A DNA stretch of 64,000 nt from assembly GCA_030272585.1 (NCBI GenBank), contig BSYQ01000003.1, positions 5,890,001 through 5,954,000 of the forward strand, given 5' to 3'. A model generated the notes under the pieces. It did no database searches. It was not told the DNA's origin and saw only the letters and a program-made list of their open reading frames with translations. This DNA is from Bryopsis sp. KO-2023. Taxonomy: Eukaryota > Chlorophyta > Ulvophyceae > Bryopsidales > Bryopsidaceae. How positions within the stretch are numbered: position 1 is the stretch's first letter; every line of letters starts with the position of its first letter. Of the stretch, positions 12,204 through 21,042 are shown one piece after another. The translations under genes were made by a program, and so were the position numbers.

Positions 12204-12215
12204 TGGTTTCGGAGC
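12204..12215 (+). promoter_or_regulatory. Primer-binding site of gypsy copy A
   Basis: TGGTTTCGGAGC lies one base after the 5' LTR. It resembles the usual TGGTATCAGAGC site for initiator tRNA-Met, with two differences, so the primer is probably that tRNA or a close variant. The same site occurs in copy B at 28206-28217. Confidence 0.6.
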
Positions 12216-12297
12216 TTTAACCTCTCAACGAGGAACGATCGGATAAGGAACGAGGAATCACAGAGAAACGTCACGCTCAACTTTACAAACTGGGACC

Positions 12298-15200
12298 ATG
12301 GCTAACAGAAACCTCGGACATAAAGTGAAACGATACGAGGAAGAGAAGTTCGATCGAAACAGACGCAACGACCGCCAGAAATCGTCGAACGGCGATGGTC
12401 GGTGCAGAGGTTTGAAACACCGTGTTGGAACGGTTGAAAAGAACATGAACGAACTCCTCAAAGGACAGAAAACGTTGCTGGAACAGTTGAGCGAGATCGT
12501 GAAAGAGTCGCGACGTCTGACAGATGCTGCGAAAAGTGTGAAACGCGGAGATCAACAAACGACGGTGGGACGAGCTTCTCGTAGGACTGGCAGACGCCAG
12601 GCGAGGAAGTTACACCAGTCGGAACGGTCAGAAAACAAAAGCGCGAGCTCTGGAACGGAGAGTGACAATGGTGTGACGGACGTCACAGGCGTCAGGTCAG
12701 GGAAAATGCATGTCGAGCATGCAGAGGACGATGCGGCGTCCACGAATGCGGGTGCGCTCGATGATCGACCTGAGGGGCAGACCAAGGCGAAGGCGAGTCC
12801 ATGCGCCACGATGCCTCAGGAACCAGTTGGCGTGCATCAGGCTGGTGATCGTCAGTCGGAATCAGAGGTGATTTCGAGAAATCCAGGGAGGGATTTCAGG
12901 GGAAGCGATGGCGAGGATGAAGCATCGCAGAGCGCAGGAGCATCGTGCGACGGAAAGGAGCCGACAGTGGAGGATCTAAGGGTGACCGGAGTGGGATCCA
13001 AGACATCCCTGCTGAAATTACACGGCTCGCTGGGCCATGCAGCAGTACGAGTTCTGGTCGATAGCGGAGCGTCGACGGAATTCATATCAGAACGGTTGGT
13101 AAAACGGTTGGGATTAAACATCGATGCATTCGAAAAGCATCGACCTGTGACATTAGCGGACGATTCGGTTGCGAATGTTGTCGGATCATGCACGACGACG
13201 ATTCGGTTCGGACCTTATCGAATTCGAAGGAAATTTTTGGTCCTGGCTGAATTGATACATGATGTTATCTTTGGGAAAAGTTGGTTATCAGATGTGAACC
13301 CTAAAATCGACTGGGTATCACACAAACTGAAAATCTGTCGTCCTGGAAAGAAGGATTTGGAGTTACAGGGGTACTACGGCGATGATGCTGGAGGTGGCCA
13401 CAGTGCGCGGAATTTGAATCTGATTTCGGCGAAACAAATGTCGAAGATCATGCGCAGAGGTCGCGATGAGGTGTTTTCGCTGTGGATTCATGATGTCGGA
13501 GATAATGATGATTCGGAGGATTTCATGGAGTGGAAAAATTCGGAGGAATGTGGAGGCATAAGAACCGGAGGAGAATTGAGAATGGCTGAACTGCTGAATG
13601 AGAAGTCGATTGCTGAAAGACAAGACAAGTCGAAAGGAACTGCGACTCACAAAAAGGAAGCTACAGAACTGGAAACGAAACTGAACACAGATATCGGGAA
13701 ATCTGGAGGAACTGAGAAAGTGAACCAAAGGAAGGAATCGAACACAGACCACACCAGATCAACGAATAAACTGGGGGACAGAATTGATGGACCAAGTGGA
13801 ACTCAAGCCGATTCTGTCACGAACGTTGAGACTCCTAACCAAGCTAAGCCAAATCGAATAAAGGAGAATCCAATGGGAGTGCCCAGAACTGGAAGTGTGA
13901 AAGTGGATTCGAAACTGGAAGCTATGATTGACAAACTGCCAGAGGAACTGGAAAAACTCAAGGCAGTGCTTCGTCGTCATGCAGATCGGTTCCCCGACGA
14001 CTTACCGACGAAGCTTCCACCCCACCGAAAATTCGACTTTGAGATTAACGAGCAGGAAGGGGCGCAACCGGTCTCACGACCGATCTACCGGTTAAGCCCG
14101 GCTGAACTCAAGGAACTGCGAAAGCAACTCGACTACCTTCTCAACCACGGAATGATAAGGCCTTCACATAGTCCATACGGAGCTCCCGTCCTGTTCGCGC
14201 CAAAAGCAGACGGGACTCTTCGTTTTTGCATCGACTACAGGATGCTTAACAAACAAACACTCCGCTCGAAATATTCGCTCCCACGAATGGACGAAATGGT
14301 GGACCAAGTGGAAGGAGCGCGCTGGTTCACGAAAATAGACTTAAGGAGCGGTTACTGGCAGGTCCGCATCAAGAACGAACACATCCACAAGTCGGCGTTC
14401 CGAACTCGTTACGGCCACTTCGAGTGGTTAGTGATGCCGTTCGGGTTCGCAGACGCACCGGCCTATTTCATGCGGCTGATGAACGACACCCTCCGCCCCT
14501 ACCTCGACAATTTCGTTCTAGTGTTTCTAGACGACGTGCTGATTTTCAGTAAGGATGCCGACTCGCACGCCGACCACGTGCGTCTGGTGCTGGAGAAGCT
14601 GGAGGAGCAGGGACTGTATGCAAAGTGCAGTAAGTGTGAGTTCGGAAAGAGCGGCGTCGAGTTTCTGGGAACGTGGCTGGAACGGGATGGAACTTACCCC
14701 ACGGCGGAAAAAGTTAAATCGATAAAAGAATGGCCGACGCCGAAGTCTGTACACGACGTTCGCAGTTTTTTAGGACTGTGTTCGTTTTACCGAAGGTTCG
14801 TCAGGAACTTTTCGGTGCTCGCTGCCCCTTTGACGAATCTGACGAAAAAACACAATGGTTGGAATTGGGGACGGCTAGAGCGGCAGGCTTTCGAGTCTCT
14901 AAAAACGGCTATGACAACGACGCCAGTGCTGAAGCACTTCGACGACGAACTTCCAGTGGTGGTGGCGACAGATGCGTCGCAAGCTGGCATCGGTGGTGTT
15001 CTAATGCAGCGAACGGAAAAAGGGTTACACCCTATTTGTTTTGAGTCACACAAGTTCACGGAGGCCGAACAGAACTATCCTGTTCACGAGCAGGAGCTCC
15101 TTGCGATTGTGCACTGCCTTAAGAAATGGCGCACATATCTGGAGGGGCGGCACTTCGTTTTGCGAACTGATAATGCGAGTTTGGTGTGGCTGGATACGCA

Positions 15201-17595
15201 GAAGGGATTGACGCGACGACAGGTGCGATGGACGCAGTTCCTAGCACCGTTCGACTTCGACACTGTGCACATAAAAGGGACGGACAACGTTGTGGCCGAC
15301 GCCTTGAGCAGGTGTCCTCAACCCAACAGGAGTTCTGGATTGAGTTCAGGAGGGGATGAGGAGTCGTCAGCCCAACAGAAGTCGTCAGGCAAAGTAATTG
15401 AGACGTGGAGAAGCGAATGTGTTGGTCGAAAAGTTGCAGAAGCGGAAAACAGAACATTACTGAAGGCGAATGAGTCGAATGACCACCAAGGAAATCAAGC
15501 TGACAAAGGACAACAGAACCAGAAATTAATGGAACAGGAGGGGGAACTTGGTTCTCTCCAAACACCCAACAGAGAACAAGAACAGAATGGCAACCAAACT
15601 GAACAAGGGAGTCTGATTGAGAAGCAAACTGGGGATATGCTATCACAGACTGAAATAAACAAACTGCTGGAAACATCTGGTGCTGGGGATAGCACAGGTG
15701 TAAGGAAGCCTTCGGGGCTACCACTGGAACAAAAGAACAAAGGAAGTGGAGGGGAAGAGGAAGAAAACACCCCTGGCACAGGCAAACCAGTAGAGACTGG
15801 AATTTCGACTGATGAGTTGAATGAAGGTCCAGTGGCAGCTCTAAAACCACCTAAGAGTGAGGGAAAGTCCAAGAAGGAAGTAAGGATTAATCCACAAACA
15901 ACTGAGTTGAAATGTTGGTCTTCTGGAGAGGAATCTGATGGGATCCCTGAGAAGTTAAGACCACTTGGACAGCGACTGGTAAATGATGCAGACAGTTGCA
16001 GAATGGAGGCAAACATGGCACAGAATCAAACTATGGATGGAGGAGCCCCATCCCTGAATGTGTTGACAAGAAGTCAAGTGGAACAAGTGAAGATACCAAG
16101 AGAAAAGATCAGAACTGAGCAAGGAAAAGATGGATACTGCATCAACATCAAGGAACTACTGGAGAAACAGGATGCAAATGTCATCAAACAATTCAAGTTA
16201 CAGGAAGGAACTCTCATGAGGAAAACTGGGCAATTAGTCATCCCCACATCCATCAGACATGATGTCTTGAAAGAGGCACATGACTCAGCTATAGCAGGCC
16301 ATAAGGGCAGAGAGAGGACTCTTGATCTAATCAAGAGATACTTCTATTGGAGAAGATTGGATAAGGATGTGGCTGAATATTGCAGAACTTGTCCTAAATG
16401 CCAGAAATCAAAATCAGAAGCGAAGCTTCCAGCTGGGAAGCTGCAGCCGCTTCCGATACCGGAACGACGCTGGGAGTCGGTCAGTCTCGACTTGATCGTG
16501 CAGCTTCCGGAAACAGAACGAGGGCATTCGGCAATAGTGGTGTTCGTCGACAGGCTGAGTAAAATGACGCACTTCATACCGACGTCGACGAGCGCGTCTG
16601 CCAAAGATTTGGCCGACATATTCTTCAGGGAGGTGTGGCGACACCACGGGATGCCGACGAGTTTGGTGTCGGACCGCGACAGTCGGTTCGTCTCGGCATT
16701 CTGGCGACGACTAATGGAGCTGAGTGGGACGTCATTGAAGATGAGCTCGGCGTTTCACCCGCAGACCGACGGACAAACGGAGAGGATGAACCGCGTGTTA
16801 GAGGAGACGCTACGCTGTTATGTCGACGCACGACGGCGCGACTGGGACGAGAGATTGCCGGCCGCCGAGTTCGCGTACAACAATGGAAAGCATACGTCGA
16901 CGGGTCACACGCCGTTCTATTTGAACTCAGGGGAGCATCCGTTAGTGCCAATGGCGCTTATCGGAGGTCGACGCGTCGAGAGCGAGATTCGCGGCGTGCA
17001 CGACATTCTGTCGAACATGAAGAATGACTTGGATTTGGCAAAACAACTGTGGAAACAAGCTCAGGAGAGGCAACGGAAGTATGCCGACAAGTCGCGACGT
17101 GAAGAAGAGTTCGCGGTTGGAGAACGAGTTTTGTTGACGACCCAGAATCTGTCATTTGCTGGCAGCGGGATTTCGCCGAAGCTCGGACCACGTTTCGTGG
17201 GACCGTTTGAAGTTGTCGCAAGAGTCGGACAGGTTGCGTATAAGCTGAAGTTACCGGAGACGTGGAAAATTCACGACGTTTTCCATATTGTGAGATTGCG
17301 GAGATTTAAGGAGTCGTCAGACTTCCGACGACCTGAACCAGAGCCGCCAGCACCGGTGATTAACGAGGAGGAACTCGAATACGAAGTCGAGAGGGTGCTG
17401 GATCACAAGGAAACAAGACGTGGACGAAAGGTGACGAGGAGATATCTGATTCGCTGGGTCGGCTATGGGATCGAACACGATTCCTGGGAGCCGTGGAAGC
17501 ACTTGGTTAACGCGTCAGAAAGGGTGGCGGCATACCACCAACTGGTCGGACTCCAGCCTACGAAGGAAGAAGCTATCCTTCGGGGGCGGACGTGA
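12298..17595 (+). CDS. Gag-Pol polyprotein of Ty3/gypsy retrotransposon A (1765 aa)
   Basis: A single frame encodes the whole replication machinery. The N-terminus (about residues 1-230) is charged and partly coiled-coil-like, with no CCHC zinc knuckle. Then follow an aspartic protease (VLVDSGAS, Asp about 255), reverse transcriptase (FCIDYRMLNKQT; VFLDDVLIFSKD, Asp pair about 745-746) and RNase H (VVATDASQAGIGG, Asp about 892). A ~300-residue polar linker comes next. The integrase has an H-H-C-C zinc region (His 1328 and 1335, Cys 1365 and 1368) and a catalytic triad at Asp 1398, Asp 1459 and Glu 1495 (DD35E). A C-terminal chromodomain spans about 1695-1750 (YLIRWVGYGIEHDSWEPW). The order RT-RNase H-integrase defines Ty3/gypsy; the chromodomain places it in the chromoviruses. 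There are no stops or frameshifts, so it may be active. Confidence 0.97.
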   Translation: MANRNLGHKVKRYEEEKFDRNRRNDRQKSSNGDGRCRGLKHRVGTVEKNMNELLKGQKTLLEQLSEIVKESRRLTDAAKSVKRGDQQTTVGRASRRTGRRQARKLHQSERSENKSASSGTESDNGVTDVTGVRSGKMHVEHAEDDAASTNAGALDDRPEGQTKAKASPCATMPQEPVGVHQAGDRQSESEVISRNPGRDFRGSDGEDEASQSAGASCDGKEPTVEDLRVTGVGSKTSLLKLHGSLGHAAVRVLVDSGASTEFISERLVKRLGLNIDAFEKHRPVTLADDSVANVVGSCTTTIRFGPYRIRRKFLVLAELIHDVIFGKSWLSDVNPKIDWVSHKLKICRPGKKDLELQGYYGDDAGGGHSARNLNLISAKQMSKIMRRGRDEVFSLWIHDVGDNDDSEDFMEWKNSEECGGIRTGGELRMAELLNEKSIAERQDKSKGTATHKKEATELETKLNTDIGKSGGTEKVNQRKESNTDHTRSTNKLGDRIDGPSGTQADSVTNVETPNQAKPNRIKENPMGVPRTGSVKVDSKLEAMIDKLPEELEKLKAVLRRHADRFPDDLPTKLPPHRKFDFEINEQEGAQPVSRPIYRLSPAELKELRKQLDYLLNHGMIRPSHSPYGAPVLFAPKADGTLRFCIDYRMLNKQTLRSKYSLPRMDEMVDQVEGARWFTKIDLRSGYWQVRIKNEHIHKSAFRTRYGHFEWLVMPFGFADAPAYFMRLMNDTLRPYLDNFVLVFLDDVLIFSKDADSHADHVRLVLEKLEEQGLYAKCSKCEFGKSGVEFLGTWLERDGTYPTAEKVKSIKEWPTPKSVHDVRSFLGLCSFYRRFVRNFSVLAAPLTNLTKKHNGWNWGRLERQAFESLKTAMTTTPVLKHFDDELPVVVATDASQAGIGGVLMQRTEKGLHPICFESHKFTEAEQNYPVHEQELLAIVHCLKKWRTYLEGRHFVLRTDNASLVWLDTQKGLTRRQVRWTQFLAPFDFDTVHIKGTDNVVADALSRCPQPNRSSGLSSGGDEESSAQQKSSGKVIETWRSECVGRKVAEAENRTLLKANESNDHQGNQADKGQQNQKLMEQEGELGSLQTPNREQEQNGNQTEQGSLIEKQTGDMLSQTEINKLLETSGAGDSTGVRKPSGLPLEQKNKGSGGEEEENTPGTGKPVETGISTDELNEGPVAALKPPKSEGKSKKEVRINPQTTELKCWSSGEESDGIPEKLRPLGQRLVNDADSCRMEANMAQNQTMDGGAPSLNVLTRSQVEQVKIPREKIRTEQGKDGYCINIKELLEKQDANVIKQFKLQEGTLMRKTGQLVIPTSIRHDVLKEAHDSAIAGHKGRERTLDLIKRYFYWRRLDKDVAEYCRTCPKCQKSKSEAKLPAGKLQPLPIPERRWESVSLDLIVQLPETERGHSAIVVFVDRLSKMTHFIPTSTSASAKDLADIFFREVWRHHGMPTSLVSDRDSRFVSAFWRRLMELSGTSLKMSSAFHPQTDGQTERMNRVLEETLRCYVDARRRDWDERLPAAEFAYNNGKHTSTGHTPFYLNSGEHPLVPMALIGGRRVESEIRGVHDILSNMKNDLDLAKQLWKQAQERQRKYADKSRREEEFAVGERVLLTTQNLSFAGSGISPKLGPRFVGPFEVVARVGQVAYKLKLPETWKIHDVFHIVRLRRFKESSDFRRPEPEPPAPVINEEELEYEVERVLDHKETRRGRKVTRRYLIRWVGYGIEHDSWEPWKHLVNASERVAAYHQLVGLQPTKEEAILRGRT

Positions 17596-17617
17596 TTGGT
17601 GGTGACGACTTTACGAC

Positions 17618-18083
17618 CAGAGATAGGACTTGGGCCAAATTTTTGGTCCGGCTACGGTCCGGTCCGGTTACGGTCGGTTTACGGTTCCGTATTACGGCCG
17701 TAACTCCGTACCGTAACCGGAGTAATATGTTGTTTTTACGGTACGGAACAGGTACGGTATAGCTACGGTAGCCCCTAAATCATCGTGAAGTAGTGTGGTT
17801 CAGTGCTAAAGCGTTAGGCTGTAGTCTGTAAGGTCGTGGGTTCGAATCCCCCTAGGTTCCTTTGGGTTCTCGGGACCCTGCGGGGGTTACTATTTACGGT
17901 TTACGGTTGGTACGGTGGTTACGGTCGGTACGGTCCGGTACCGGAGCAGTACGGAGTGGTACGGTGGTCCGGTTCCGAGCACGAAAACCACTCCGGTCCG
18001 GACCGTAACTACCGTAACCGTAAGTGACCGGAGTGGGGTTACGGTACGGTTTACGGTACCGTAACCGGAAAGTCCTATCTCTG
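17618..18083 (+). mobile_element. hAT-type MITE, copy 1, inside gypsy A
   Basis: A 466-bp insertion absent from gypsy copy B at the same place. Its ends are perfect 14-bp terminal inverted repeats (CAGAGATAGGACTT...AAGTCCTATCTCTG). It is flanked by an 8-bp duplication TTTACGAC (17610-17617 and 18084-18091). CAGNG ends plus an 8-bp TSD are hallmarks of the hAT superfamily. It has no coding capacity. The body is made of GGTTACGGT / ACCGTAACC-type units in both orientations and contains a tRNA-like stretch at 17789-17860. A second, inverted copy lies at 35292-35756. Confidence 0.92.
17789..17860 (+). other. tRNA-like sequence with A and B boxes inside the MITE
   Basis: TGGTTCAGTGCTAAAGC (17796-17812) fits an internal A box and GGTTCGAATCC (17839-17849) is a perfect B box, spaced as in a tRNA gene. 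The loop CTGTAGT would give anticodon GTA. The acceptor and anticodon stems do not pair well, so it is not a working tRNA but could serve as a pol III type 2 promoter. The second MITE copy keeps both boxes (on the minus strand, 35524-35577). Confidence 0.65.
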
Positions 18084-18780
18084 TTTACGACGATCGAGGC
18101 GAAGGACGACCGGAATACCTACAGACTGACGGATCGCGAGGGGGCGGTTATCGGATTGCGTGATGGGTACTACCGCTAGGCGACCGCAGACTGCTTTGGG
18201 TAAGTCGCTGGAAACCGATCGAAGTCGAAGTGGAAGTTTTTAGAAAAGAGGATTCGAAAAGGAAGTAGAAAGAAAATCGAATTTGGGTAGCCTGGGAAGA
18301 GGCTAGTGTTTTGGAACCTGAATGACCTGATTGTTTATTGACTGGGGATTTCTTATTTTACTGGAACATTTGGGATTCGGGGGATTGGATTCCTGTGTTT
18401 TGATTTTCTGTACTCCCTAGCACTTCCTGGACTTTTGATGTTTTGATTATGTTTCTGGAGGGGAGTTTGCTAGAGTGCTGGCTGTGAACTGTTTATTTGC
18501 TAGCTGGGAGTCAGTAGGACATTGATTGATTGACTGTTTATTGAATTGACTTGGGCTGGATTCGAACTTGAGTGGGTTAGAATGAGATGAACTGAGCTTT
18601 GCTTTTTGGATTGGCTCGCTTGAGAGAAAGGGATAGTGGGACGTTTTTCTCTCTATTCTCGGATTGATTCGGATTCGGACTTTGACGGACTTTGGACTGA
18701 TTTTTGGGATACGATCCTGAGTTGCTCTTTTGGGTTTTGATAGATGTGACCTCACTCGCCTGACTGGAGTTTAGTCGGTG

Positions 18781-18792
18781 AGGTGGAGGGGA
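18781..18792 (+). promoter_or_regulatory. Polypurine tract of gypsy copy A
   Basis: AGGTGGAGGGGA lies directly before the 3' LTR, as expected for the plus-strand primer. Copy B has the same tract at 34312-34323. Confidence 0.75.
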
Positions 18793-18793
18793 T

Positions 18794-19006
18794 TGTAGTC
18801 GGGTTACTGATTATCGGGCTAGTTAGAGCCACGTGATTCACTTTCTCGGTGTCCGACATAGAGTTAGGATAAAGGGCACTATTGGGGATTGTATCGAGGA
18901 CCATATTTTGACCTGTGTAAGACATTGACGCTCGATAGAGCTTGTGACTCCGACCACTCCTCCCACACGACTTGACTCCCTCTCATAAACAACGTGACCC
19001 TCTACA
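18794..19006 (+). repeat. 3' LTR of gypsy copy A
   Basis: 213 bp, apparently identical to the 5' LTR. It is followed by the target duplication ACTCC and the resumed minisatellite. Confidence 0.95.
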
Positions 19007-19597
19007 ACTCCACAACGATTCAGTTTACAACGCAGACAGAGGATTTCACACCGATTAGTATGCACTCCACAACGATTCAGTTTACAACGCAGACAGAGGA
19101 TTCTACACCGATTAGTATGCACTCCACAACGATATACTTTACAACGCGGAAAGGTGATTTTACACCGATTAGTATGCACTCCACAACGATGTAGTTTACA
19201 ACGCAGACAGGGGATTTCACACCGATTAGTATGCACTCCACAACGATATACTTTACAACGCAGACAGGGGATTTCGCACCGATTAGTATGCACTCCACAA
19301 CGATTCAGGTTACAACGCGGAAAGGGGATTTTACACCGATTAGTATGCACTCCACAACGATATGGTTTACAACGCAGACAGGGGATTTCACACCGATTAG
19401 TATGCACTCCACAACGATGTAGTTTACAACGCGGAAAGGGGATTTTACACCGATTAGTATGCACTCCACAACGATATGGTTTACAACGCAGACAGGGGAT
19501 TTCACACCGATTAGTATGCACTCCACAACGATATAGTTAACAACGCAGACAGGGGATTTCGCACCGATTAGTATGCACTCCACAACGATGTAGTTTA
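19007..19597. repeat. 57-bp minisatellite, right part
   Basis: About ten more units of the array at 11584-11989. Some units carry GCGGAAAGG instead of GCAGACAGG, giving two alternating subtypes. Together with the left part this was one array before gypsy A inserted. Confidence 0.9.
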
Positions 19598-19815
19598 CAA
19601 CGGGTGGAGGCATCGTCACATTGTTGGTTGTGGAGTTTGCAACGTTGACTTTTACAACGGGTGGAGGCATCGTCACATTGTTGGATGTGGAGTTTGCAAC
19701 GTTGACTTTTACAACGGGTGGAGGCTTCGTCACATTGTTGGTTGTGGAGTTTGCAACGTTGACTTTTACAACGGGTGGAGGCTTCGTCACATTGTTGGTT
19801 GTGGATTTCGCAACG
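19590..19815. repeat. Second 57-bp tandem repeat type
   Basis: About four units of TTTTACAACGGGTGGAGGC, then TCGTCACATTGTTGGTTGTG and GAGTTTGCAACGTTGAC. The period is again 57 bp and the TTTACAACG core is shared with the neighbouring array, so the two probably derive from one another. Confidence 0.8.
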
Positions 19816-19949
19816 TTCTTTACAAATTCAAATTTAAAAATGCCCATCAATGTTGCTACTAAAAATGAAATAAGGGTCACTCCCTACCATCCCAACTCAC
19901 AAATGAAAACATGAAAAGCCGAAATATCAACCTGCATGTTAATTCTGGA

Positions 19950-20421
19950 TTAACATGTAAGAATCTCCTCTAACTCTCTACTGGAGGCAGAAGCACTGGT
20001 TCTTCTTCCCATCTTGAAAAGACCTCTTTGTATTCTTCTCGTAACTCTAGTCATTAATTCTGATCCATGGACCATTCTTGCAACCGTCTTTTGAATAGTT
20101 ACAGAGCCTCCTCTTGAAGCTCCTCGCACAGCAAGAAGCACCAACACCACGGCAAGCCTCCAACTGCTTCCCTCCACCACAAGCATATCCAACGACAGTG
20201 GTTGCACCTTCTGTCACTGATGAAGAATCCCCCACACAAAAGCTTTCAGCTGCAACTGTGCCCTCCTTTGTGTATGCAGAAGCAGTTGTGGATGCGAACG
20301 TGACAAATTGGTCTGAAATGGTCGACTCCACTGGCTCCTCCCCACCAATTACAATAACCAAGACCCCAGCTGATTCTGCTGCCGAAATGACCATATCGGT
20401 CAACAAGTCAGGCATATACAC
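19950..20421 (-). CDS. Unidentified minus-strand exon(s)
   Basis: On the minus strand a clean acceptor (tccccag) at 20422 opens a frame beginning VYMPDLLTDMVISAAESAGV. The frame is hydrophobic in its first 40 residues, then Ser/Thr-rich. A short intron could join it to a basic C-terminus ending ASSRELEEILTC at 19950. I do not recognise the family. No start exon was found. It lies directly downstream of the pseudogene-like locus at 20518-21042 and could belong to the same broken gene. Confidence 0.35.
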
Positions 20422-20517
20422 CTGGGGAAATGATAAAGAAAGAAAAACCTGAATTAAATTTAAAAATGAACACGAAAGAGTGTAATAGTTTTAATTAGTT
20501 TTAGTTTTAGTTTTAAT

Positions 20518-21042
20518 TTAACAAGTGTGGTGGAACCAGACCAAACCTATTACAGTGGCAAGCGCTACAAAACCAAAAAGAAAGGATAGTCTCAATAGAA
20601 CATCGCAGTTCAGGATAACGTCCACAATTTCAAATACCATCTGCTTCTTGCGACTTTTCAAATGCCTGCAAAAATCAAAGGCATTGATTAATGATCTTCC
20701 ATGCATACACATCGAGGGATCTATCATATGAAGGACAGAACAGAGTGCCTAGTTGTCCTACTGGTTTCTCTGGAGTTTCCTCTGGTTGCTCAACTGGAGC
20801 CTCAGGCTTCTCTTCTGGAACCTCAGCAGGCTTCTCCGGATTTTTAACTGGAGCTGGTTCTGCAGGTTTCTCCACAGGGCTTGCAGGAACAACAGAACCA
20901 GTGGCCTTTGCTGGGGCATAGGCTCCAGTTCACTTAGCTTGGGCACCTGACACCTTTGCCTCTGGCCTTGCAGAAACTGGTGCTGGAGGTAAAGGAGCAG
21001 GAGGGGGAGGAGGTGGGGCAGGTTTAGGCTCATCAATTACCA
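20518..21042 (-). pseudogene. Tail-anchored Pro/Glu-rich protein, interrupted by an in-frame TGA
   Basis: The minus strand reads, after an acceptor at 21043, a Pro-rich segment (EPKPAPPPPPAPLPPAP). A TGA follows at 20932-20930. The same frame then continues with KPAEPAPVKNPEKPAEVPEE and PVEQPEETPEKPV. A donor near 20710 joins in phase (GT|g) to an exon at about 20660 that ends in one membrane span (RLSFLFGFVALATVIGLVWF) and a stop at 20518. The compositional match on both sides of the TGA suggests one gene with a premature stop. Upstream exons were not found. A membrane-anchored adaptor is possible, but the family is not recognised. Confidence 0.45.

Larger units (their letters stand above)
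11990..19006 (+). mobile_element. Complete Ty3/gypsy LTR retrotransposon, copy A (chromodomain clade)
   Basis: A full-length element of 7017 bp. It has 213-bp LTRs at 11990-12202 and 18794-19006 that look identical by eye (TGTAGTCGGG...CTCTACA). A primer-binding site follows one base after the 5' LTR, and a polypurine tract ends just before the 3' LTR. Five-base target-site duplications (ACTCC) flank it at 11985-11989 and 19007-19011. It carries one intact 1765-codon gag-pol frame. The 3' untranslated region (17596-18793) is interrupted by a hAT-type MITE at 17618-18083. Identical LTRs imply a recent insertion. Confidence 0.96.

Noticed and set aside
15119..15850. 243-codon minus-strand frame inside gypsy A
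   Set aside because: Shadow of the gag-pol frame in the polar linker, not conserved as a full frame in copy B.
17789..17860. Functional tRNA gene
   Set aside because: A and B boxes are good but the acceptor and anticodon stems do not pair, and the second copy differs in the anticodon loop.
18838..19880. Cys-rich 227-codon and 191-codon minus-strand frames
   Set aside because: They are the same repeat-driven frames in the right-hand array and LTR.
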